A DNA stretch of 64,000 bases from Trema orientale (lineage: Eukaryota; Streptophyta; Magnoliopsida; Rosales; Cannabaceae), in contig JXTC01000077.1 of NCBI GenBank assembly GCA_002914845.1, positions 781,638 to 845,637 of the forward strand, given 5' to 3'. Within the stretch, counting starts at the first letter, position 1, and every line of letters begins with the position of its first letter. This document shows positions 13,329 through 23,169 of this stretch, piece after piece. The translations under genes and the position numbers were made by a program. The notes under the pieces are model-generated. The model worked only from the letters and a program-made list of their open reading frames with translations, was not told the DNA's origin and searched no databases.

Positions 13329-13553
13329 GTGGGGCCCAAGCTACTTTTCAATAAAATGACTCAAAATAGGAACTTATTAATTAAGAATTTGCAAAATAAG
13401 GGAGTGGAGCACGTTTATTTAGTAAGCGTTTTCTTGGTGGCCAAGTAGAGAGAGAAAGAAAGAGAGAGAGAGAGAGAGGGGGGGCAGAGACTAAGTCGGT
13501 CAAAGAGTGAGACTGTATGAGAAGTGGCAAGTGTGAGTTTTAGTGGGGCCCAC
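13329..13553. promoter_or_regulatory. two GTGGGGCCCA (TCP-type) sites
   Basis: GTGGGGCCCA occurs at 13329-13338 and the full palindrome GTGGGGCCCAC at 13543-13553. Both contain GGNCCCAC or a near match, the class I TCP binding consensus. They lie 300-520 bp upstream of the zinc-finger ATG. Function is inferred from the motif only. Confidence 0.4.
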
Positions 13554-13638
13554 TGGCCCGAGGGTGTGAGATTACTTAATAGGGAGCTTTTCAAATCCCA
13601 GGAGGACTGAGGCCAGAAAGACGGCTTTAAAAAGTCAA
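13499..13638 (-). promoter_or_regulatory. two W-boxes upstream of the zinc-finger gene
   Basis: GGTCAA at 13499-13504 and AGTCAA at 13633-13638 read TTGACC and TTGACT on the gene strand. These are WRKY-binding W-box sequences. ZAT10-type genes are stress and defence inducible, so W-boxes are expected, but the motif is short and would also occur by chance. Confidence 0.35.
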
Positions 13639-13681
13639 AAAATAAGGAGAGGAGGAAGGACAGAGACCAAACGCGGCTCAA

Positions 13682-14609
13682 TCTGACTCACCTACGAGTA
13701 AGACCCGCTCTACAGGAGCAGCAGCCGGGGTGGCGTCTTAGGTAATGGTTGTGACTTTTCCTAATTAATCAGTTTTTTCTTATTTCACTTTTAAGATTAC
13801 AACTACCGTATTTGGATTGGCAAGTTGGAGAGTGGTTTCTATGGTTCCATGTATTAGGACGCACCGCCATATTTAATTGTTGGTGATTAGGATCCACCAC
13901 ACACGTGGAGGGCAGTATATATCCTTCTGCTTTTGGCCCATATGTGTCTAAACTTGGTCATATGGAATTTTGTTAGGTTGTTATTACCATTCGCACTCAC
14001 CTAATTGGCTAATTACCGTCCTCTGTCTCTACTTTTTACCAACAACATAGAACAAAATAACCTAACTTAGTTTCCTTTTTCACTACCCAAAGCGTAATTG
14101 GCGTAAATTGATCACTTTCTTTTCTTTTTTTTTTTTTTTTAAAGATAATGCTAGGAAATTTTTACCTTTTATCCTATTTTTCTTCTAATATTTTGATTAT
14201 CAATTTGTCAGTATTTAATTCGGTATAGTCATGAATGGTGCTAACTATATAATTAGCAAGTTTTTTAAGCAATTGAAGTATGATAGATCATATGGGAGAC
14301 ATTATATAGCATTGAAAATTCGAATTAATAGGTAATATCTTAATATTGTTTTTATTAATAGTCATCTCAATATAAAAAGTATATGGTATTATTTTATTAC
14401 TTTTATTGAAGAGGACAATGGGAAGTACAAGCCCATCTAATGACGGATTATTTTGCACCTATTCTCCACTAAAAAATAGGAATATATTGAGAACCATTCG
14501 CATGTTACCCAATAATTTTCTTGTCGAAAGAATTAAGATGTCAACATTAGATAAACGTTTTAGACGTTGGACTAATCAGCTTGTAAGATGGTACGAAATC
14601 TTTTACTTT
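13682..14609. other. distal upstream DNA of the zinc-finger gene
   Basis: No gene. Apart from the G-box at 13902 and a T-homopolymer near 14125, I see only AT-rich non-coding sequence. The short open frame starting near 14406 has no recognisable motif and ends inside the MITE at 14610. Confidence 0.55.
13902..13908. promoter_or_regulatory. ABRE / G-box CACGTGG
   Basis: CACGTGG contains the palindromic G-box CACGTG and, on the gene strand, CCACGTGT, a typical ABA-responsive element. It is about 870 bp upstream of the zinc-finger ATG. ZAT10-type genes respond to ABA, drought and salt, which fits. Confidence 0.4.
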
Positions 14610-14892
14610 GGGCTCCGTTTGGAATTGAATTTTTGGAAAGAAAAAAAATTTTAAGAGATTTTATTTTCTCTAATTTGAATTAAAACAAAAAATGATATAT
14701 AATTTTTTTCAACAAAAATAAAAATTTGATTTAATGTTATTTTTTAGTATATAAATTTTTGACACATTAATTTATATTAAAGGTGTCAAAATAAAGTTCT
14801 ATAAATTTTTAGGAAAAGTATCTTCATCTTCTTTTTTTCAAGACTTCTTGCTCTCAAATTTTCTTCCAAAATCCGGGTTCCAAATGGATCCC
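14610..14892. mobile_element. MITE with GGGCTCCGTTTGG ends, 283 bp
   Basis: The left end GGGCTCCGTTTGGAAT pairs with the minus-strand right end GGGATCCATTTGGAAC. Inside them, TTTTGGAA-type arms continue the inverted repeat. Flanking octamers TTTACTTT and TAAACTTT match at six of eight positions, suggesting a hAT-type insertion with a decayed duplication. It encodes nothing. Confidence 0.6.
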
Positions 14893-15642
14893 TAAACTTT
14901 TCTTCTTTATACCAAAGCCGACCTAATAGTTGGTCTCATGTCAAAGTCATTCATTCATATTGGAGAAAAAATGTGAGCTGAACTTCTGGAAGGGGCTTTC
15001 TCTTCCCGCACAATGTTGATTCTCAACATTCACCACAGACATTTTACGTACGTAATGGCCTACGAGACCGCCACTGCAATTGCATTAACGAATTTTCAAT
15101 TTTATTAACAGTGGTGGGTCGGTTTAGGTCACTGTTCACCTATAGTATAAATCATAAGTGTGAAGAAAAGTCCTGAAGCAGTTGGGACTGAAGCTTAGAC
15201 TATATATCAACTATTTATATGGTGGTTGACTCGCTGGCTATAATAAGCTCAAGGCCACCGGTGACAGTAGTAACTATGTATTAATATGATATTTAGGCAA
15301 TGTCACATGTATAATAATTTGATTAGATAGAATTTTGTGTGGAATACAATTGTTTGTCGATTAATTAAGTTTGACATTAATTGTCGGTAAAAACAGGTGA
15401 AGCATCCTGGTAATAACACGTTCACTTGTCGGCTAGTATGCTGTCTAGCTTTTGGCGGCGGTCCCTCTTTAGATTTGATTATAGCCGTCCAATGAATAGT
15501 TCTGATATAAGCTAAGCCCTGAAATCATAATCAAATGGAAAATAATTGGGGAATTAGATTAATTGTCCAAGTGGAGGACTATGGGTCCACCGACGAGGTG
15601 TTATGGATTAACTAAACTTTTGGTCCTAATTGTTACCACCAA

Positions 15643-15679
<37 letters not shown>

Positions 15680-16081
15680 GTGGCTGACTGGCTGCTTTGG
15701 TCATTGCATTTTTATTTTTAACTTGTTTTGTTACTATTATAATGTCCGAATCAACACTTCCCAAAAGAATAAAAATATATGAAAAAAAAAAATTTACTAA
15801 GAGAACAATTTGCTATATGTGATTGTCCAATTCTAGGGGCTTGTGTCACTATAAAGGCACGGGGGTCAGCATTGTTTTATCGCTTTATATCATATTTTAC
15901 AAAATTTCTCCATGTTGATCTGTATTATGACTTGTACTAGTTTATGGGCATAAGATGCGGAAGGAGTAACAGTACATCATATTTATCCCATGAAATTCAA
16001 GTTGCATATTAATTTTATTTTATTTAATTTTATTGTTATCCAGAAGGAGAGTAGAAAAAGTGATCTACTTTTGAACATTAT
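14893..16081. repeat. intergenic DNA with an (AAT)n microsatellite
   Basis: No gene seen. An uninterrupted AAT repeat of about twelve units lies at 15642-15678. A DRE-like GCCGAC core occurs at 14917-14922, too far from the zinc-finger gene to assign with confidence. Confidence 0.6.
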
Positions 16082-16655
16082 GACTATGTTTGGTGCGCCG
16101 TATTGTATTGTGATGTATTATATTGGATTATATTGTATTGTATTATTCTATTACAGTACTATGTTTGGTTTTGTATTTGTACTAAGATAAGATGTTGTAT
16201 TTAAAAGTTAACTTTAAAAAATATCATTTTCAAAAATTTACTTAAAAAAATATCATTTTCAAAAAATATTTAGAAAAATACTACTTGTAAAATTATCACT
16301 TTTAAAAAAATATTTACAAAAAACTACTTTTTGATATAATTTTAGAAAAATATTACTTTTAAAAATTGATTTAGAAAAATACCACTTTTAAAAAGAATAA
16401 AGTGATGTGAGAGAGAAAGTGATGAGAGAAAAATTAAGAACAGCAAAATTAAGAAGAGTGAGTATTACGTCAAAATTAAAATTATGTAATTATACAGTGT
16501 AATACAGACCTTTTATTCTGTATTAGATAATACTCTCCTTATTGTATTAAATTTTGATGTCGTATTAAATAATACAAGACAAAAGTACAACTAAACACAG
16601 TATTATGTTTCATTAATACAATACAAAATCTTTATACAGTATACCAAATATGACC
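16082..16655. mobile_element. inverted-repeat element (MITE), about 574 bp
   Basis: The left end GACTATGTTTGGTGCGCCGTA matches, imperfectly, the minus-strand right end GGTCATATTTGGTATACTGTA. The inverted arms continue through repeated TATTGTATTGTATTA text. The interior repeats a block of the form 'aaaaatatcacttttaaaa' several times in direct orientation. Flanking trinucleotides are TAT on both sides, resembling but not matching the TWA target of PIF/Harbinger MITEs. Confidence 0.55.
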
Positions 16656-16801
16656 TATATATCTTGAAGAGGTATACGTGCCCTTTTTGAAGTTTAAGAT
16701 TGATTAGTAATTCGATGTTTCGATACATTGACTCTGTTCAAGGATACCACGTAGAATTAAATTAAGATACTTTAAAGAGGACATTGTAACATAGGACACC
16801 A

Positions 16802-17307
16802 TGTTAGATTTACATAATGGATTAATAAACCAAATATAATCTCAAAATCTATCATGCCAAATTGTCAGGAAAAGATTTGTTGAGAGTAAACCCGTGATTA
16901 ACCTGAATCCATCGTGTTTGACAGCAAAGGATGTGATAACGTAAGCGGAAGCGATTAACTGATTAGAACCTGAGGGTAGAAGGTCTTCCACAGCCAGAAT
17001 ACTCTATGTATGCTCAATGGGTCTCTCTGTTGATGGAGGCAGAGGAGAAGAGCACACGTTCTATTTGGCTTGGGAACCAAAACCCTATAGTTATATCCTT
17101 ATATACTAGTCACCAATAGAGACCCAATCAATCCTTATTGAACTAGAATTAGGTAACCACACATTACAGAGTTCACACCAAATAGGTAACTTCAAGAGTC
17201 CTTAATTAGATCACTTAATGACCCCTCTTAATCAGACAGTTCTTATATTATATAATTGATATAAAAACTATGGCCCACTTTATTGGGTTTATACGAATAA
17301 CCCAACA
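16802..17307 (-). repeat. 3' LTR of copia element 1 (minus orientation)
   Basis: Begins TGTTAGATTTACATAATGG and ends ATACGAATAACCCAACA on the plus strand, giving the canonical TG...CA termini on the element strand (TGTTGGG...AACA). It is 506 bp long and matches 22660-23164 almost base for base. Confidence 0.93.
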
Positions 17308-17324
17308 ATCTCCCACTTGGGCTG
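17308..17324 (-). promoter_or_regulatory. polypurine tract of copia element 1
   Basis: On the element strand this reads CAGCCCAAGTGGGAGAT immediately before the 3' LTR. AAGTGGGAGAT is a very common plant copia polypurine tract, used as primer for plus-strand DNA synthesis. Confidence 0.8.
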
Positions 17325-18511
17325 CATAAGTTTTTCCTGAGACAATTATATAATAAAAACTTGAATGCACACTTTATTGCTGTCTGTTAAGAAATTACCT
17401 CTTAAGACAATCTGAACCATTTTGTATATCAACATGGAACCAAAGCGGCCTTCATTGCACTTAGGTAGGCAACTAAACCTATCAATGATTACCAGATCAA
17501 TACACGCAATGACCAGATCAAGTATGGATGTGTGGCATGAAAATTACACGAAAAGTGGTCTTACATGCCTATTTCCATTTGGTCCTACTTTAAACTGAAA
17601 TGAGATCAACCTTAGTCTTTCCTCTTAATGCATTACCCCAAACTTTATGCTTAAACCGCAATAGGAAAGATAATAATATGATAAATATCATATTTGAATT
17701 CAGAGTTTACAAAAAACTATCAACCATATTCTGCAGAAATTAATCAAGGAATAAGTGTCACTAATGAACATTTGAACCAAATTACAAACTCCCACTGAAA
17801 CTGCACATCTTTAAAATACAACACCATTATGAGCAATATGCTCATGAAAGCACCTTAGGTGATAAGCCTTTGGTGAGTGGCCACTATGATGGAGTTTGTA
17901 CTTACATGTTCCTTAGATACTTGTCAACTCTAAATACTTTATTTTAACAACAGATAACTTAAAGTCTATGTGTCTTGACTTTAAGAGTTTCTGCTGTTAT
18001 CAGAATACAATAATGTGGCTTAATTATCACAATAATTCCTTAGTGGTCTTTTAAAACCATCAATCACATTTTGCAGTCCGGTGATAAAGTTCTACAGTTA
18101 TATTCCATAAATCGATGCCTTATAACAAGATATATATATATATATATACTTTGCTCCGTAGTGAAAAAACTGTGAGTGTTTATTTAACACTCTTCCAAAT
18201 AGCTCCTCCATTTAGCAAATATATATATAACCAAAAGTGGATCTTTAACTATACAGGCATCCAATAAAATCAGAATCGGAATACCCAAAGATCTCTAAAA
18301 TTTCTCCGATTTCTGATAAGTGAGTACATAAACTAATGCTCTCTCTAAATTCAGCATAATCCATTTTGCTGCTATTTAATGATCCACATGAGGGTTATTA
18401 ATATCTGCCTAACAATCCTGAATATACATAAGATTCTCCACTGCCAACGCATAAGAGAATTTCTGTATTTCCTTAATTTCAATATCATTATGGGAGCTGA
18501 TTGAGACTGTA

Positions 18512-18742
18512 TTAATCACCCTTAGCCAATGGGCATATCTCCTGAAACATAATTTTTATCGATATAGATCTTTTGTGATATCCTAAAAGATACGACCGGA
18601 AGGATCTCAATGTATCTATATTCCTTAGTACAAAAGAGACGTCCCCAAGATCTTTCACATCAATATCCTTCGATAGAAATTTCTTGGTTTCGTACAACAA
18701 GTCTATATCATTGTTAGCCAAAAGTATGTCATTGACATACAA
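18512..18742 (-). pseudogene. copia reverse transcriptase fragment (element 1)
   Basis: The frame reads YVNDILLANN, followed by LLYETKKFLSKDIDVKDLGD and SFVLRN. This is the catalytic-motif region of copia reverse transcriptase (normally YVDDILL, then 'F.MKDLGE'). The first catalytic Asp of YVDD is Asn here, so polymerase activity would be lost even without the flanking stops. Upstream and downstream pol sequence can be followed only in broken frames. Confidence 0.8.
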
Positions 18743-19532
18743 AATCAGGAAGATAAACTTGCTCCCACTGATCTTGTGATATATAAGACCATCAACTGAA
18801 TTTTCCTCAAAACCAAACGAGAAAATAACTAGATAGAATCTTTAATATCTTAATGGGAAACTGGTAGTCTTTAAATTCTCCTAATGTAACTCCAGAATAT
18901 GATGAGCTACTAGTGCCAAAATTATCCTGAAAGAGCCTTTCTTGTAAAACTGGAAAGAAAGTCTCTTTATAAATAATGCCTTCCTTCGGAGTGAAACCAT
19001 TAGAACTAGACAAACCTAAATGTTGACAAAATCTTAAACGTCATTGTCCTTCATGGATTTCATCTCATTCTTTATGGCATTAATCTACTTTGAGATTTAG
19101 AATATTGTTTTAGCTTGAGTGAAAATAATTAGATCATTTTCTACTCCCATATCAAATACATGTTCTAGTGGATTTCCGTTATGGCACTTTCTCTTGAGGT
19201 TGTTGAGTTTGTCATTTTGGAAGCTGTTGAATATTGTCTTGATCCGAATTTGTATCTTGAATAATGTCAGGTATAAAAGCCTGAAATCTGAACATTTTCA
19301 ATTGCAACTGAAGGAAGAGAAATGAATTCCTCCTCAAAGACAACATTCTTAACCTTTTCTCCCCCCAAACTTAACATCCTCAAGGAATTTATATTTTCCC
19401 ATTTTGAAAAGAATTTATAAGATGTATCATAAAAATGAATCCTCTTAACTTTTCAAAGTACCGAATGAAATAGTAGCTAAAATTCTTAAGTCCAATCACT
19501 TTCCATATGGCCTGTATGGCCTAACCTTAGTT

Positions 19533-19936
19533 NNNNNNNNNNNNNNNNNNNNNNNNNNNNNNNNNNNNNNNNNNNNNNNNNNNNNNNNNNNNNNNNNNNN
19601 NNNNNNNNNNNNNNNNNNNNNNNNNNNNNNNNNNNNNNNNNNNNNNNNNNNNNNNNNNNNNNNNNNNNNNNNNNNNNNNNNNNNNNNNNNNNNNNNNNNN
19701 NNNNNNNNNNNNNNNNNNNNNNNNNNNNNNNNNNNNNNNNNNNNNNNNNNNNNNNNNNNNNNNNNNNNNNNNNNNNNNNNNNNNNNNNNNNNNNNNNNNN
19801 NNNNNNNNNNNNNNNNNNNNNNNNNNNNNNNNNNNNNNNNNNNNNNNNNNNNNNNNNNNNNNNNNNNNNNNNNNNNNNNNNNNNNNNNNNNNNNNNNNNN
19901 NNNNNNNNNNNNNNNNNNNNNNNNNNNNNNNNNNNN
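19533..19936. other. assembly gap of 404 Ns
   Basis: A run of N inside the pol region of copia element 1. Any open frame reported across it is meaningless. The gap probably hides integrase or reverse-transcriptase remnants. Confidence 0.99.
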
Positions 19937-20499
19937 TGTATGGAATGGTCTGCATGTATCAGTATAAATTAGCTCTAAGACGTCAAAACTCTTGTTGATA
20001 CCTTATTTCCTTATGTTTGTCTGTATTCCTTAATGTACTTAACACAGATTTTAAAGTCTGTCAAGTTAAGTAGGTTAAGAATTTCATCTGACACAAGACT
20101 AGTATCATACCATAGAGAAATTCTTTTAATTGACTTGTATTTTTTTGTACCATATTTCTTAATATGCAAGATTAACTTGATGAGGCAATTATTTTCAACT
20201 TATAAAGATTATCAATCAAAGAACTAGTAGCACAAAATTTGAATCTTGAAAGAAACTAAATTTTATTTTTTCCTAATGAACAAGGATATCTTTATTTGTT
20301 CATGTTAGAAATAGAATACTTTAAAAGTCTATTCCAAATCCAAAAATTAACCAGTCTCTAATTGTAATCTAAATAACTTTATATAGCCTCCACTGAAGTT
20401 GTGTTGCCATTGCCCAAACAGATGAATCTTTCATTATCAATTTGCAACTAGCTTCACAAACAATCTTACATGAATGTGAATAGTAAATCCGTATCTATT

Positions 20500-21160
20500 C
20501 ACTAAGTGTATTTGGGTACAAGAGCTAAATTAACTTTATGACAAACAAAATTGAGAAGCATACCTTTCTTTATAAGCCAAAAGGCATGATTGGAACAATC
20601 AACCTTATACATCTAGCTTTTTTGCAAAAGAAATAGACAAATTCCTCATGTTGTTTCCTTTTGCACTTTATGCTGTAAAGACATAACTGCAGCTTCCTTA
20701 TCCTTATTCCTTTTCCTTATTTTATCTTATCTTGAGAAGAACATGCTAAGTGAGTACTTTCAATCTTTTCTCGCTTCAACCTATCTTCTTCTTGCACACT
20801 ATAAGAAATGATCTCAAAAGAGATCATTTGTACTTTAGGGTGTTGTAACTTTGCTTAACTGATTTGTGCAATAAGAGAGATAGTGACCGAATGCACGAGT
20901 AAATCTTTCAACTACTCTTACTTAAGTGCCTTTAGTTTGGAAGCGAGAGTAGACATCTCCATAATGTACTCCCTTATGTTCCCTTAATCTTTATACTGAA
21001 TTGAAACGAAGTTCCAAAAAATGGTACTCATTTCGACCTTTTCATTTTCTATAAAACGATCCGTAATTACTTTAAGGAACAACTTAGCGTTTAACTCCTC
21101 AGATATAGCGCCCTTATGGTTTCTGTAATGGAGTGTTGCATGACCATGAGACTTATGTAA
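20500..21160 (-). pseudogene. copia gag to protease remnant (element 1)
   Basis: Minus-strand conceptual reading near 21100-21160 gives HGHATLHYRNHKG, and near 20900-21000 GNIREYIMEMSTLASKLKAL, both typical of plant copia Gag. An in-frame stop precedes GNIREY. Further on, text resembling the region before the protease (VNLALVPKYT) can be seen around 20510-20540. There is no continuous open frame. Confidence 0.65.
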
Positions 21161-21505
21161 TTAGAACGAATTTACTACTCAAAATTCTTCTTTACTAACT
21201 GAAGAACTTTAAACTGTAAGAGTAGTAGGATGTTCTGTCCGGAACACAAGGTCAAGACCAATGCAACTGAGCACATTGTGCTTATTCCATTTCTTAAGGT
21301 TTGTATTATTAAACACAAATATTAGACTTAATATTGGCAGATATATACTAAGCAGAAACTGAATAGAGAGCAAAACAAAAAATAACAGCTCACATTAAAA
21401 ATATGTCATAAACTAAGCATACAAAATAATAAGATATACTAGCATGACATAAATCAAATAAACATATAAGGTGGGCTTCCATCACAAGATACCCAGAACA
21501 ACATC

Positions 21506-21716
21506 AATAAGCCTTCCTTTGGGCCGACTTATTAACTTGTAAGTGGTACTCTTCATGCAGTAATCAAATATTGACAGTAAATTCTGTCAGACAAAAAATC
21601 TTCCTTTGGGCCGATTTGCTGTCCACATGGAAACTTGATAACCGTCACATATCCATTACCGCAGGTGTATTCATTATTCGGCCAAATAATCACCTTCCTT
21701 TGGGCCGGTAATTATT
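21506..21716 (-). repeat. three hairpins sharing one 12-base loop (leader of element 1)
   Basis: The loop TTCCTTTGGGCC occurs three times (about 21513, 21601-21612 and 21695-21706), each inside a different self-complementary stem. Stem 1 is AATAAG/CTTATT (21506-21511 and 21528-21533). Stem 2 is GACA-AAATC/GATTT-TGTC (21590-21600 and 21613-21623) with a symmetric 2x2 internal loop. Stem 3 is AATAAT-ACC/GGT-ATTATT (21685-21694 and 21707-21716). Stems differ in sequence but keep pairing, while loops are identical, which is the signature of a conserved RNA structure. It lies between the primer site and gag, where packaging or dimerisation signals sit. Confidence 0.75.
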
Positions 21717-22133
21717 CGCATGAATAATAAACACACAATCATTTAAATATTCCAAAATAAATAAATTTATGCGATAGAGGTTACTTTGGCAACATGTTGT
21801 TTCAACTCATCTATTTTAAAATATTTAAACAAATAGTGCAAAGAAAATATTAACCAAAGTGCCCAGAATATTAAACTGAAAATTTCAATGCACAAATCTT
21901 TATGGATGACCCACTGAGTTTTAAGCACTTTTATCAACTCTTAAGCCAATTAGAGTTTTCAACGGATAAAGTGTGGGTCGTACTGAAGCTGGGTTGAGAA
22001 AACATAACTGATTGGTTAAGTTTCAGGTCAGAGCTCCTTGAATTGAGTCGAAAACGACTCAATTCTACCCAAAACCGAGACCCTATACCTCAATTAGGTC
22101 AAAAACGACCTAAAAAAATTGCTCTCTTCCCAG

Positions 22134-22412
22134 GTGGTGGCGCTGCGGCGCCAGTATGTGGCGCCACGGCGCCACCGTGACTTAAGGGTGGCACTGCAGC
22201 GCCATTTGTGTGGCGCCGCGGCGCCACCACAACTTAATGGTGGCGCTGCAGTGCCACTCTTGTGGGGCTGCGGCGCCACCACGTCTTGATGGTGGCGCCG
22301 CAGCGCCACCGCGGTTTTGTGTTTGGCGCTGTAGTGCCACTTGATCCGTGGCTTGGCGCTGTGGCACCACCAATGCGGTGCCGCAGCGCCGTGCTGCGGC
22401 CTGAGTGTTGAT
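22134..22412 (-). repeat. array of ten GC-rich palindromic units (leader of element 1)
   Basis: Units of the form TGGCGCYGCRGCGCCA occur about ten times, spaced 22-35 bp, in an otherwise AT-rich element. Many are near-perfect palindromes (for example TGGCGCCGCGGCGCCACC), and some carry paired changes such as GGCACTGCAGCGCC and GGCGCTGCAGTGCC. Open frames through the array are by-products of the repeat. As RNA each unit can self-pair or pair with any other unit. Confidence 0.85.
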
Positions 22413-22644
22413 TACCCAATTTTAAAATCGGGTAACTCAACCCTAATGCGATTTTTCACCCTAATCTGTAATCTTTATGACCCAAAACTCAGAATTCAAC
22501 CCTCAAACACTGAATATCTCAACAAAATCATGAAAAATTCATTAATCATATATGTTATATCTAAACCCTAGAAAGCCAAATAGGTAAAGATATTACAAAA
22601 TAGAGACATGTATGATTATCCTAAGCAATTTAACATGATTTCCT

Positions 22645-22657
22645 GCTCCTGATACCA
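22645..22657 (-). promoter_or_regulatory. tRNA-iMet primer binding site of element 1
   Basis: On the element strand, two bases after the 5' LTR, the sequence reads TGGTATCAGGAGC. This is the standard plant site TGGTATCAGAGC, complementary to the 3' end of initiator tRNA-Met, with one extra G. It fixes the element's orientation. Confidence 0.85.
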
Positions 22658-22659
22658 CT

Positions 22660-23164
22660 TGTTAGATTTACATAATGGATTAATAAACCAAATATAATCC
22701 CAAAATCTATCATGCCAAATTGTCAGGAAAAGATTTGTTGAGAGTAAACCCGTGACTAACCTGAATCCATCGTGTTTGACAGCAAAGGATGTGATCACGT
22801 AAGCGGAAGCGATTAACTGATTAGAACCTGAGGGTAGAAGGTCTTCCACAGCCAGAATACTCTATGTATGCTCAATGGGTCTCTCTGTTGATGGAGACAG
22901 AGGAGAAGAGCACACGTTCTATTTGGCTTGGGGACCAAAACCCTATAGTTATATCCTTATATACTAGTCACCAATAGAGACCCCATCAATCCTTATTGAA
23001 CTAGGATTAGGTAACCACACATTACAGAGTCCACACCAAATAGGTAACTTCAAGAGTCCTTAATTAGATCACTTAATGACCCATCTTAATCAGACAGTCC
23101 TTATATTATATAATTGATATAAAACTATGGCCCACTTTATTGGGTTTATACGAATAACCCAACA
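22660..23164 (-). repeat. 5' LTR of copia element 1 (minus orientation)
   Basis: A 505-bp copy of 16802-17307 with the same termini. Differences seen by eye include GTGACTAACC versus GTGATTAACC and one A deleted in the 'gatataaaaac' stretch. It carries the promoter for the minus-strand element. Confidence 0.93.
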
Positions 23165-23169
23165 CACCA

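Larger units (their letters stand above)
16802..23164 (-). mobile_element. Ty1/copia LTR retrotransposon, nearly identical LTRs, decayed interior
   Basis: A complete insertion of 6363 bp in minus orientation: LTRs at 16802-17307 and 22660-23164, an exact 5-bp target duplication CACCA (16797-16801 and 23165-23169), a tRNA-iMet-type primer site and a polypurine tract. By eye the two LTRs differ at about ten positions plus one indel over 505 bp. In contrast, only scraps of gag and pol can be read, all with stops or frameshifts, and 404 bases are unsequenced. The leader is unusually long and holds a GC palindrome array and three hairpins. Such an element would need proteins supplied in trans. Confidence 0.93.

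Noticed and set aside
19527..19955. 142-codon minus-strand open frame
   Set aside because: It is almost entirely the run of Ns; translation of unknown bases is meaningless.
21506..22412. CRISPR-like regularly spaced repeats
   Set aside because: The repeats lie inside a plant LTR retrotransposon leader, the spacers are not of constant length, and the genome is eukaryotic.
22094..22440. Overlapping minus-strand frames with repeated 'GAAAPP' text
   Set aside because: They arise from the GC palindrome array, have no consistent frame across units, and lie in a retrotransposon leader.
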